Assembly: GCF_014654675.1 (NCBI RefSeq)
Contig: NZ_BNBC01000021.1
Span: 72,375 to 115,994, forward strand
Direction of reading: 5' to 3'
DNA from: Streptomyces spiralis
GTDB lineage: Bacteria > Actinomycetota > Actinomycetes > Streptomycetales > Streptomycetaceae
Length of the DNA stretch: 43,620 nucleotides
In this document: one piece after another, positions 15,870 through 23,848 of the stretch
How positions within the stretch are numbered: the first letter of the stretch is position 1
How the letters are laid out: each line of letters starts with the position of its first letter
Program-made: the position numbers and the translations under genes
Notes under the pieces: generated by a model
Told to the model about the DNA's origin: nothing
Database searches by the model: none
The model's input: the letters and a program-made list of their open reading frames with translations, nothing else

Positions 15870-18044
15870 TCAGCCCGCGTCTCGCTTTCCGTCACGCTCC
15901 GCGATTGCGGTGGTGATGTGGGAGCGGTCGACGCCGCGCCGGTTGACGACCTTGCCGTTCACCCGGCGCCCGACCTGGATGGTGGACACGCCGTGCGGCT
16001 TGAGGGCGGCGGCGAGCGCGTCGGGGTCCCATCCGTCGTAGACCTCGGGGCGCAGGTCTGCGAGCCGGGTCACGATGGTTTCCGACCATGCCTTGGCTTC
16101 CTTGGCCGGGACGACGGCGAGGATGTCGGCGAGCAGGTCGTAGGCGGCCGTGGTCGGCTCGGGTGCCTCGCCGAGGGCGTGGCCGGCGAGCAGTCCGGCC
16201 TTCTCGCGGACGCGGCGGGCGCGGGCGGCGATGGCTTCGGCGCCGCCGGCGTCGACGTAGACGGAGCGGACGATGCGGGCGTCGGAGCCTTCGCCCACGA
16301 AGTAGTGGATGCCCTTGTCTCCCCAGGCGAACATGGTCGCCCGCACGCCGCGCTTGTAGGCGGAGGTGCCGAGCACCATGTCGTTCTCCAGCTGGCCCAT
16401 CACCTTAAGGCACCACCGTGCCGAGGCGTTCGCGCTGATGCCGGTGGGCAGCGACTTGGCGTCGGGGCGCTGCGTGGCCAGCAGGACCACGATCCCGGTC
16501 GCGGGGCCGCGCTTGACCAGGTCAGTGATGATCTCCTCGAACTCCTTGCCGTGGTCCGGGTGCTCGAAGAGGACTTGGCACTCGTCCACCCCGAGCACGA
16601 TCGGGTGCAGCCCGAGTGACCGTTTGTCCGCGAGCGCGGACGTCACCTTGGACTCGGGGCAGATGTCCCGGGGCAGGGACCGGATGACCTTGGTGCGGCG
16701 GCGCAGTTCCTCGCGCAGGGCCCGGAAGTCGTCCAGCGCGTACTGGACGGGTTCGTCGTCGTCGCCGGCGGCGTGCCGGTAGCCCACGGCGTTGCCCACC
16801 GGGTCAAGGTCGCCGGTGCCCTTCATGTCGTAGGTGTGCAGCTCCGCGCGCGGGTCGAGTGCCGCGATGAGCAGCAGCAGCCGCAGCAGGAAGGTCTTGC
16901 CCATGCGGGGGATGGCGCCGATGACGCCGGCGATGTACATGAGCGTGACTTCGGTCCACCGGCCGCGCTGGTCGGTGCCGTAGGCGACCGGCTTGAACAG
17001 ATCCACGCTGCCCGACTTCAGCAGCGGCCACGCCGGCTGAGACGCCCGCGACATGTCCTGATCCCCGACCCACAGCACCAGGTGCCCGGTGTGCTCGTCG
17101 GGGACCGCCTCGGGCCACACGCACCCCAGCGGGCGGCGCAGACCGGACGCGAGCCGCTCACGGCGCTCGATGATGTCCGTCACGGTCACGCCGTAGGGCA
17201 GGTTGCCCTCCGCACGCCAGCCGGGACCGTCGCGCGTGATGGGGGCGGTGAACTCGAACCCGTCCCGCCCCTTGCCCTGCGCCTGGTTGATCGCAGGAAT
17301 CCCCAGGGCCCCCAGCGCCCGCAGCACGATGTCGGACGTGAGCTTGGTCGCCTTGGGCAGCTCCACCGCCCGGTGCACGACCGGGGCATCCGCCTTGCGG
17401 CCGGCGGCCCCCAGGGCGAGGACGACCGCGCTCACGGAGACGGCTTGCAGCCAGTCGGGGGCCAGCACGTACAGGGCGAGCGCCAGACCGAGACCGGTGA
17501 ACATCGAGAGCGCGGCGACCAGGGTCCGCAGCCGGACCCGTCCGTCACGCTGCCGCGACAGCTTCAGGTACTCGGCAGCGTCCTCACGCCGCACGGCGGC
17601 GAGCCGGACCGGTTCGCCCTCACGGTCGGCCACCCACCGCATCGTGCCCCCAACGAACTTCGCGGCACCGGCCGGGGCCTGGAGCGCCAGCCTGGCGGCG
17701 TAGATGGGAGCACGCAGCGCGTGATACCCGGCGGTGTGGGCGTAGTGGCGGGCCACCCACCCGGCGGCGGTGCGCAGCTCGGTCACGGACTTCAGCCAGA
17801 TGGGCACGACCCCGCGGCGGCGGGCGCCGGCGAGCCGGCCGAGGTAGCCGTGACCAGTCGCCGCGGGGGCGCTCTGGTCGACCATGACCGGCGTACCGGG
17901 GCCGGCCGGCTCCGGGCCGGTGGCGGGGGCCGGTTCGCGGGCGGCGCGGGCCTTGTCCAAGTCGACCACGTCGGCGCCCTGCTCGGCGGCCATTTCGGCT
18001 TCCAGGCGGTTGAACAATTCGTGGTCGTCGTCGGGATGCTTCAC
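15870..18044 (-). CDS. Tra, FtsK/SpoIIIE-type DNA translocase for conjugation
   Basis: A 724-residue hexameric double-stranded DNA pump that transfers AICE DNA between mycelia. GTG 18044 is chosen because AGGAAG lies 11 bases upstream and the frame beyond lacks similarity. Residues 174-215 hold two membrane segments. Walker A is GAIPRMGKT (376-384), Walker B is IVLGVDEC (482-489), and LLATQRPDAKSLPTGI (521-536) is the FtsK family motif. The C-terminal about 110 residues, including a WDPDALAAAL segment and VGRRVNGKVVNRRGVDR, look like a winged-helix DNA-recognition domain comparable to FtsK gamma. The palindromic repeats just past its stop are the natural target candidates. A hairpin separates it from the RRQRL gene upstream. 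Confidence 0.93.
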   Translation of the reverse strand: MKHPDDDHELFNRLEAEMAAEQGADVVDLDKARAAREPAPATGPEPAGPGTPVMVDQSAPAATGHGYLGRLAGARRRGVVPIWLKSVTELRTAAGWVARHYAHTAGYHALRAPIYAARLALQAPAGAAKFVGGTMRWVADREGEPVRLAAVRREDAAEYLKLSRQRDGRVRLRTLVAALSMFTGLGLALALYVLAPDWLQAVSVSAVVLALGAAGRKADAPVVHRAVELPKATKLTSDIVLRALGALGIPAINQAQGKGRDGFEFTAPITRDGPGWRAEGNLPYGVTVTDIIERRERLASGLRRPLGCVWPEAVPDEHTGHLVLWVGDQDMSRASQPAWPLLKSGSVDLFKPVAYGTDQRGRWTEVTLMYIAGVIGAIPRMGKTFLLRLLLLIAALDPRAELHTYDMKGTGDLDPVGNAVGYRHAAGDDDEPVQYALDDFRALREELRRRTKVIRSLPRDICPESKVTSALADKRSLGLHPIVLGVDECQVLFEHPDHGKEFEEIITDLVKRGPATGIVVLLATQRPDAKSLPTGISANASARWCLKVMGQLENDMVLGTSAYKRGVRATMFAWGDKGIHYFVGEGSDARIVRSVYVDAGGAEAIAARARRVREKAGLLAGHALGEAPEPTTAAYDLLADILAVVPAKEAKAWSETIVTRLADLRPEVYDGWDPDALAAALKPHGVSTIQVGRRVNGKVVNRRGVDRSHITTAIAERDGKRDAG

Positions 18045-18071
18045 TGAGACTTCCTTCTCTCGCAGAGGGAA

Positions 18072-18118
18072 GGCGGGGCCGGTCCGTCGCTGTAGGAGGT
18101 GAGCGGACCGGCCCCGCC
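18072..18118. terminator. Hairpin between RRQRL gene and tra
   Basis: Perfect 15-bp GC-rich stem GGCGGGGCCGGTCCG (18072-18086) with its complement (18104-18118), loop 17 bases. It lies just behind the RRQRL stop and 28 bases ahead of the tra start on the leftward strand. It probably ends or attenuates the upstream coupled operon, leaving tra to a separate or reduced transcript. Confidence 0.6.
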
Positions 18119-18124
18119 GGGACT

Positions 18125-18456
18125 TCAGGCGGCGTACTGCTCGGGGTAGGCGCAGGAAACGCACATGCCGAGCGAGGTGGGGATGACGTAGCCGGCGTCC
18201 CGAGCGCAGGCGGGGCAGGTGCGCCGGGCGGCGTTGGCCTTGGCGAGCGCCGCCCGCCGGGCCGGGGTCATCGGCCGGACCGGCTTGGCCAGGTCGATGC
18301 GGTAGAGGTAGGCGACCAGCGGGCCGCGGCGGCGGCGCGGCCGTTCGAGCTGCGCGGCCACGTCCTGGCCACCGGGCCGCAGGCCACGGGCGCGCAGTTG
18401 GCGGCGGGTGGCGTAGCCGTCCGGGGCCAGGCGCCACCGGAAGACCGGGAGCGTGC

Positions 18457-18460
<4 letters not shown>
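18125..18460 (-). CDS. RRQRL-motif zinc-binding protein
   Basis: A 111-residue protein (MSTLPVFRWRLAPDGYATRRQL) of a type found on Streptomyces AICEs. The N-terminus carries the ATRRQLRARGLRPGG motif that gives the family its name, followed by a Tyr-containing YLYRIDLAKPVRPMT segment. C-terminal CPACARDAG and CVSCAYPEQ pairs form a probable zinc ribbon (residues about 82-104). Function is unknown; the basic N-terminus and zinc ribbon suggest nucleic-acid binding. The start overlaps the GGDEF gene's stop by 4 bases, making it the last gene of a five-gene coupled operon. Confidence 0.85.
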
Positions 18461-19070
<610 letters not shown>

Positions 19071-19074
<4 letters not shown>

Positions 19075-19931
19075 GCGGCCACCCGCTTCCACGCAGCCCG
19101 CAACCGGACCTCGGAGGCGGAGTGGCCGGCTGCGCGGAAGCGGGCAGCCATCTCCCGGTAGGACAGGGGCGGCGTCTGGCTGTGCCGGATGTCGTGAACG
19201 AGGGTGTCCAGCGCATCATCCGACAGGGCCGGGGCGGCTGTCTCCAGCGCCGGAACCGGCTCGGTCGGGCCCCAGACGGGCAGTTCCCAGCGGGGTGTGA
19301 CGCCGGGCGTGACGGGTGTCGTCACGCTGGTCAGGGCCCTGCCAGTCTCCTCGCCCCTGCGAGCGGCCTCCAGCGTCGACCAGGCGCCCGCGAGGGTCCG
19401 TGAGGTCTTGGCTTGGACGCGTGCGACGCGGGCACCGGCTTCCGTCACGGCCGCCAGCCGCGTCTCCTCGGTGGCCGCTTCCGCCCGCAGCCGAGCACGG
19501 GCCACGGCGGCTTCGTCGCGCGCCTCCTGCTGGATTCCCCGGATCGCGTCCAGCGCGAGCGGCGTGAGCGCGGTGCGCTCCCACAGGCTGTGCACGAGCC
19601 ACAGGGCCTTCGCCGCGATCGGCAGCCACGCCACGGCCAGCCACGCGCCGGCTGAGTGCTCAGCGGTCAGCGCGTGGGCGACCAGGACGCCGGCGGCGAG
19701 GATGCCGAAAGACCAGCCGACCGCCGTGACCGCACGGCTGTGGTCGCCCTGTGCCGCGAGACGCCGTTCGTAGGCGAGGGTGGCCAGCCATCCACCGTCG
19801 ATACCGAGACCCACGACCAGCGCGACCGGCCACGGCACCGCCGCCCCCAGCCACATCATGACCACCGCGAGGGTGAGCACCATGGACACGGCCGTCATCG
19901 CGACAGCCGGCAGAACCGTCTTCGCCTTCAC
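19071..19931 (-). CDS. DUF2637-like AICE membrane protein
   Basis: A 286-residue protein starting at GTG 19931 (VKAKTVLPAVAMTAVSMVL), overlapping the upstream stop in GTGA. Four hydrophobic segments lie in the first 125 residues (about 5-27, 31-47, 68-88 and 92-110). They are followed by an Ala/Arg/Glu-rich coiled-coil (about 120-190), a Thr/Pro-rich linker, and a C-terminal helix-turn-helix-like segment (LSYREMAARFRAAGHSASEVRLRAAW). This layout resembles the DUF2637/SpdB-type proteins of AICEs and actinobacterial plasmids, in which a membrane part is joined to a DNA-binding-like tail. Role in transfer or spread is inferred from location. The downstream start of the GGDEF gene is coupled. Confidence 0.7.
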
Positions 19932-20272
19932 TGGGCACCTCCCGCCTGCCCCGCCGGGGCACGGTCGTTGACCGGCACGTCGGCATAGGCGGTCAGCATC
20001 ACGACCGCGCCGGCGAACGGTCCCTCGGCCTTGAGCACGAGGGTCTGACCGTCGCTCTGGGTGTGGGAGTCGACCGCGTCCGGGGCGATCTGCAACGCGG
20101 TGCGCCACTCCTCGAACGCGGCCAGGCTCTCGCACGAGGTGTCGTGGAAAGCCAGCCGCAACTGCTCCGGGTAGAGCAGGGACACGTCCACGTCGGGGGC
20201 GGGCAGGTGACCGAAGTCCACGGCCAGCAGCCGCAGCGCCCGCAGGGGGACCGCGAGGTCGTCCAGTGTCAC
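19928..20272 (-). CDS. AICE protein of unknown function
   Basis: A 114-residue soluble protein starting at GTG 20272 (overlapping the previous stop in GTGA) and ending in the GTGA of the next gene. It has no membrane segment and no metal motif that I can recognise. The sequence is acidic with a regular alternation of hydrophobic residues (LRLLAVDFGHLPAPDV, LVLKAEGPFAGAVVMLTAYA), suggesting a small alpha/beta domain. Two Cys are not arranged as a motif. Coupling on both sides shows it is a genuine gene of the accessory operon. I do not recognise its family. Confidence 0.7.
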   Translation of the reverse strand: MTLDDLAVPLRALRLLAVDFGHLPAPDVDVSLLYPEQLRLAFHDTSCESLAAFEEWRTALQIAPDAVDSHTQSDGQTLVLKAEGPFAGAVVMLTAYADVPVNDRAPAGQAGGAQ

Positions 20273-20538
20273 GCGGCACCCCCGGGAAGGCTCGCACCCG
20301 CCGCGCGGTTGACCAGCGCGACCCGGGCGGCGAGCGCCCGGCGCCGGGCCCGACGGATGCGCCGCTCGTCCAGCTCGCTCGGGATGCGGTCCAGGGTGGT
20401 GATGTGCGCGTCCAACAGGTCGACGTCCGCCAGGATCACGGGCATCTCCTGCTCGATCGCGTCCAGCTCAGCAGCGGTCGGCTCGATGAAGTCGGCGAAC
20501 GCCGTGATGGCGTCCTGAAGTGTGACAACGTGGTTCAT
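20269..20538 (-). CDS. DUF6284-like AICE protein, first gene of the coupled operon
   Basis: An 89-residue protein (MNHVVTLQDAITAFADFIEP) with an acidic N-terminal half containing ELDAIEQEMPVILADVDLL and a very basic RRIRRARRRALAARVALVNR C-terminal half. This pattern matches my memory of the DUF6284 proteins found at the head of AICE accessory operons in Streptomyces; function unknown. The ATG has an AAGGA sequence about 10 bases upstream and follows a structured leader (20577-20792). The stop is coupled to the next GTG. Confidence 0.72.
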   Translation of the reverse strand: MNHVVTLQDAITAFADFIEPTAAELDAIEQEMPVILADVDLLDAHITTLDRIPSELDERRIRRARRRALAARVALVNRAAGASLPGGAA

Positions 20539-20576
20539 GGGTCGTAGTTCCTTCCAGCGAGGAACGGCCCGAACAG

Positions 20577-20604
20577 AGCCCCCGGTGTTCCCGCACCGGG
20601 GGCT
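20577..20604. terminator. Perfect hairpin in the accessory operon leader
   Basis: AGCCCCCGGTG (20577-20587) pairs with CACCGGGGGCT (20594-20604), an 11-bp stem with a 6-base loop, 39 bases before the first gene's ATG on the leftward strand. It could act as an attenuator for the operon or stop transcription entering from the right. Confidence 0.55.
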
Positions 20605-20700
20605 CGCGCCGTTGGAGTCGATTCCGGCTCCCCGCCTCCCGCCCGTACGTCCACACGCAGTACGTGAGACGGACGGGCGAGGGAGGCAGCCGGCCGCAGC

Positions 20701-20792
20701 TCATCGGCTGCGAAACCAGAGACGGACCGGCTTGTCGCACAGCGCCGCCAGCCGGTCCGTCGCGGCGGCGCTCACGGTCTTCGTCGGTACAT
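20701..20792 (-). other. Possible coupled leader mini-ORFs
   Basis: On the leftward strand, a 6-codon frame MYRRRP starts at ATG 20792 with an excellent AAAGGA 6 bases upstream. Its stop overlaps a GTG (GTGA, 20772-20775) opening a 24-codon frame (VSAAATDRLAALCDKPVRLW...) that ends at 20701. MYRRRP contains CGA CGA AGA, rare Arg codons in Streptomyces. This could be a translated leader controlling the hairpins that follow. Evidence is only spacing and codons. Confidence 0.3.
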
Positions 20793-21005
20793 CAGGTGTC
20801 CTTTCCACGGGGTCAACAGGGGTGAAGCACTGCAAGGGGGACCACGTCCCCACTCTCCGGCCGTTGCTCGCGGTCGCCGGGCCACCTCGCCAGTACGGGC
20901 CGAAACCCTGTTCCACCTGGCCTTTGGCGGGATTGCAGCGTCCCCGCCCCGTGCATTCGTGCAGATCAGGCGGCTAGCCCACGGAATTCCGCGAGGCCGC
21001 TCACT

Positions 21006-21074
21006 GACTAGCGTGCACTAGTCTGCTGTGGTGCACAACCCTTGTGAAGTGATGCGCGCTAGTTCGCTGTGGTG
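21006..21074. promoter_or_regulatory. Candidate operators of the AICE GntR regulator
   Basis: Two 16-bp direct repeats, CTAGTCTGCTGTGGTG (21018-21033) and CTAGTTCGCTGTGGTG (21059-21074), match at 14 of 16 positions and lie 41 bp apart, about four helical turns. The first overlaps an inverted repeat GACTAG...CTAGTC (21006-21023). The second ends 14 bases before the regulator's ATG. Autoregulation and control of the divergent operon are plausible. Confidence 0.55.
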
Positions 21075-21088
21075 GGTACGCTCAGAGC

Positions 21089-21424
21089 ATGACTGCCACA
21101 GGAGGCCCCAAGTCGAAAGCGGTGCAGGTCGCGGACGCACTACGCGCTGACATCAAAAAAATGAAGCCGGGAGACAAGCTCCCGTCGCAGCGAGAGCTGA
21201 TGGACCGATTCGGGTTCGCGAGCCAGACCATCCAGAACGGGTTGGCAGCACTTCGGGCCGAAGGGCTCATCGTCTCGGCCGGGAACCTCGGTAACTTCGT
21301 CGGTGACGGGTCGGCCCCCACCGGCGACGTACGCGACGACATCAAGGACATCCGCTCCCAGATTCAGGCATTGGCTGAACGGGTCGCAGCACTCGAAGAG
21401 CGCTCCGCCCCGGGTGGTGCGTGA
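21089..21424 (+). CDS. Short GntR-family regulator (KorSA-like role)
   Basis: A 111-residue protein. Residues 9-75 form a GntR-type winged helix: VQVADALRADIKKMKPGDKL, the LPSQRELMDRFGFASQT recognition region, and the ALRAEGLIVSAG wing. In place of a ligand-binding domain it has only a C-terminal coiled-coil-like helix (VRDDIKDIRSQIQALAERVAALEER), enough for dimerisation. AICE repressors of this family (KorSA in pSAM2) silence transfer and replication genes. Its position divergent from the coupled operon, with repeat operators in between, supports the same role. Without a sensor domain, any signal must act by other means. Confidence 0.85.
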   Translation: MTATGGPKSKAVQVADALRADIKKMKPGDKLPSQRELMDRFGFASQTIQNGLAALRAEGLIVSAGNLGNFVGDGSAPTGDVRDDIKDIRSQIQALAERVAALEERSAPGGA

Positions 21425-21582
21425 TCTGCAACCAGCATGCGAGGAACGGTAGTTGTGAGGTAAGTGACAGCTAGGGGACGGCACGGCGGAGGTGGGGACA
21501 TGTCCAGTGACACCCCTCTGTCCCCTTCCCTGTCCCCCTGACGCGCGGGTGAGACTCGGAGTAGGCACTCGGAGGAGGGCAC

Positions 21583-22830
21583 ATGACCGACGACAGGCCC
21601 GCATGGGCTCGGCGCATTGCTGCCGAACGAACGGCGCGCGACTGGTCGCAGCGTCAGGCAGTGAGGGCACTGCGGGCGCACGCTCCCACGGAGCTGCCGG
21701 CGGAGGACAGCATGATTCGCCAGTGGAAGCGCTGGGAGTCAGGCCAGATGCCGAACGACTTCTATCAACCGATCATCGCGGCCCTCTTCGGCACCGTGAC
21801 GCACGCGCTCTTCCCGGCACCCTCGCGGCGGGATGGAGACAGGGAGATCCTTGCAGCGTCTGGCATGGAGACGCTGGAGATCGTCAGCCGTCTCAACCGG
21901 TCCGATGTCGACAACGCCACGCTTGATGCCTTGCGAATCACAGCGGACCGGCTTGCCTCGGAATACCCGTTCATGCCGAGTGAACAGCTCCTCATCGAGG
22001 GGCGGCAGTGGCTCCGACGCGTCGTCGACCTCCACAAGAAGAGCCTCACGCTCGCACAGCACCGGGAGGTGCTCGCGCTGTCCGGTTGGCTCGCGCTATT
22101 GGTCGGCTGCGTCGAGTACGACACAGGCGACCGCCACGCGGCCGAGTCGACCCGACAGGCCGCGCTCTCGCTCGCGACCGAGGCTGATCACGCAGAGGTC
22201 GCCGGTTGGGCACACGAGATGCGGGCGTGGTTCGCCCTAACGACCGGCGACTACCGGGGCGTCATCGCAGCGGCGCAGGCTGGAGCAGAGACGGCACAGC
22301 ACCACGGCGTGGCCGTGCAGCTCGCAGGCCAGGAAGCCAAGGCATGGGCGCGGATCGGGGACCGCCGGCAAGTCGAGGTCGCCTTGGACAAGGGGCGGCG
22401 GTTGCTCGAAGGGATGCCGTACCCCGAGAACTTGGACAACCACTTCGTGGTGGACCCAGCCAAGTTCGACTTCTACGCGATGGACTGCTACCGCCTGGTC
22501 GGCGAAGACAAGCTTGCGCGCACGCTCGCCGAAGAGGTGCTGAGGGCAGGAACAGACTTCGACGGCACCGAGCGCTCACCAATGCGCAACGCCGAAGCGC
22601 GCGTCACCCTCGGAGTCACGGCGGCACGTGAAGGCGATCTGGAACAGGCACTCATCATGGGGGAACGAGCCCTCGAAGGGGACCGCCAGTCGGTGCCATC
22701 CCTCATCATGACAAGCCGCGAGCTTGCCGCCGAGATGAAGCGCCGGTACGCCGCAGAACCTGGGGCCCGGGACTACCTGGCACGCCTACAAACACTCGGG
22801 CAGGAGAAACCCGGGTTTCTTCCGCAGTGA
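21583..22830 (+). CDS. XRE-type regulator with TPR-like repeats
   Basis: A 415-residue protein with GGAGGAGGG just ahead of the ATG. Residues 7-70 resemble an XRE-type helix-turn-helix (WARRIAAERTARDWSQRQAV, then MIRQWKRWESGQMPNDFY). Residues 120-400 are helical repeats of the TPR type (for example EVAGWAHEMRAWFALTTGDY, VQLAGQEAKAWARIGDR, AEARVTLGVTAAREGDLEQA). This is the common Streptomyces layout of an HTH plus TPR sensor, in which the TPR part may bind a peptide or protein. It sits between the GntR gene and the restriction-modification pair and is transcribed rightward. Whether it controls the element, the R-M genes or the host cannot be told. Confidence 0.8.
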   Translation: MTDDRPAWARRIAAERTARDWSQRQAVRALRAHAPTELPAEDSMIRQWKRWESGQMPNDFYQPIIAALFGTVTHALFPAPSRRDGDREILAASGMETLEIVSRLNRSDVDNATLDALRITADRLASEYPFMPSEQLLIEGRQWLRRVVDLHKKSLTLAQHREVLALSGWLALLVGCVEYDTGDRHAAESTRQAALSLATEADHAEVAGWAHEMRAWFALTTGDYRGVIAAAQAGAETAQHHGVAVQLAGQEAKAWARIGDRRQVEVALDKGRRLLEGMPYPENLDNHFVVDPAKFDFYAMDCYRLVGEDKLARTLAEEVLRAGTDFDGTERSPMRNAEARVTLGVTAAREGDLEQALIMGERALEGDRQSVPSLIMTSRELAAEMKRRYAAEPGARDYLARLQTLGQEKPGFLPQ

Positions 22831-22964
22831 CCTGACGGCTCCCACAAGCAGGCACTGGAACTGACCGCCTACGACCATACTGGGCGAATAGGCGTCAATC
22901 GGATAATTGCCTGCATATCAAACTCCCCCGACCTAACAGCCGACTTGCATGACAAGATCAGTCT

Positions 22965-23798
22965 GTGACAGGTGCGGACACGATTGAAGAATGGCTGCGC
23001 GAGGTCTGCAGCCAGTACAAGTTCAACGTGAGGGGAGTACTCCAAACCGATAGCCCGGGTGCCGAATGGCCAATCACAATCACTGGCCCACAAGATCTAG
23101 AGGAGAAACTCGCGACCCGGGGTCATCTACTGCCGCTACCAAAAGAACCCGCCTCGCTTGCGAACATTATCGAAGTCTCCATCATCGACTTCATAATCTC
23201 CGCAATCACCGGGGCAGGCGGGATTGCTTTTCAGCGAGGGTCAGAGCGCGGATATCCGGACCTCGAAGTCAGTGGACCTCGATTCGGCGGCGGACATCAC
23301 GCGATTGACATCAAGGCGGCGCGTAGGGCAGTCACCGCAAGCGGAGTTCCAAACGGCCGGACACAAAGCAGAATCACCCTCTATACCGGAAACACTTATT
23401 TCAAATGGCCAGCCCTCCACTGGCCTGGAACATTCCGTCCCTTCGGAGACTACGAGACTCATCTAGACGTTCTCGTAATCTACACATTGAATGAGGCTTC
23501 AGCTTGGCGCGTAGACGACCTTGAAGTTATTGTGCAGGAGCCTTGGCGCATCGCCAGCAAGAAACGTTCGTCGACCACACGCGAGTACATAGGGGCAGTA
23601 GACTCCATCGCCGCCCTCCGAGAGGGACGTGGCGAGTTCGACACACCGGAGGAGTTCTACCGCTTCTGGCGTGCCTTCCAGTTCAAGATCAGCGCGCAAG
23701 TTAGCAACCAGCTGAACAAGCTCATGACCGCGCAGCAGGCAGAGCTTGACAGGTTGCGCGGAGCCGCACAGGGCGGCTCCGGTAGCCTACAGGGTTGA
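22965..23798 (+). CDS. EcoRV-family type II restriction endonuclease
   Basis: A 277-residue protein starting at GTG 22965. Comparing with EcoRV from memory, the catalytic set aligns at exact spacing: E70 (EcoRV E45), D99 in YPD (D74), and D115/K117 in IDIK (D90/K92), with intervals of 29, 16 and 2 residues. The C-terminal half matches too: QEPWRIAS, EYIGAVDSI, then GRGEFDTPEEFYRFWRAF against EcoRV GKGIFDSEDEFLDYWRNY. The DNA-reading R-loop differs (SSTTRE at 202-207 where EcoRV has GSGNTT), as does the Q-loop (SERG where EcoRV has QQNH), so the target is probably not GATATC. The DNA here is clearly less GC-rich than the rest of the window, a sign of transfer. The next gene is a C5 methylase. 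Confidence 0.88.
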   Translation: MTGADTIEEWLREVCSQYKFNVRGVLQTDSPGAEWPITITGPQDLEEKLATRGHLLPLPKEPASLANIIEVSIIDFIISAITGAGGIAFQRGSERGYPDLEVSGPRFGGGHHAIDIKAARRAVTASGVPNGRTQSRITLYTGNTYFKWPALHWPGTFRPFGDYETHLDVLVIYTLNEASAWRVDDLEVIVQEPWRIASKKRSSTTREYIGAVDSIAALREGRGEFDTPEEFYRFWRAFQFKISAQVSNQLNKLMTAQQAELDRLRGAAQGGSGSLQG

Positions 23799-23848
23799 CT
23801 TCGCGCCTCCCTCCCGCACCTGCGGACGCTTGTGGCACACTACAGCTC

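Larger units (their letters stand above)
20539..21088. other. Structured leader and divergent promoter region of the accessory operon
   Basis: 550 bases without a conventional gene. From left to right on the leftward transcript they contain a GC-rich perfect hairpin (20577-20604), an imperfect long stem (about 20634-20683), coupled mini-ORFs (20701-20792), and near the GntR start two direct repeats and an inverted repeat that look like operators. A leftward promoter for the operon and a rightward one for the GntR gene are expected in 20917-21088. Confidence 0.6.

Noticed and set aside
20701..20916. 71-residue leftward protein
   Set aside because: Its N-terminal part has no start signal or codon bias; only the last 24 codons, possibly coupled to a mini-ORF, seem worth noting.
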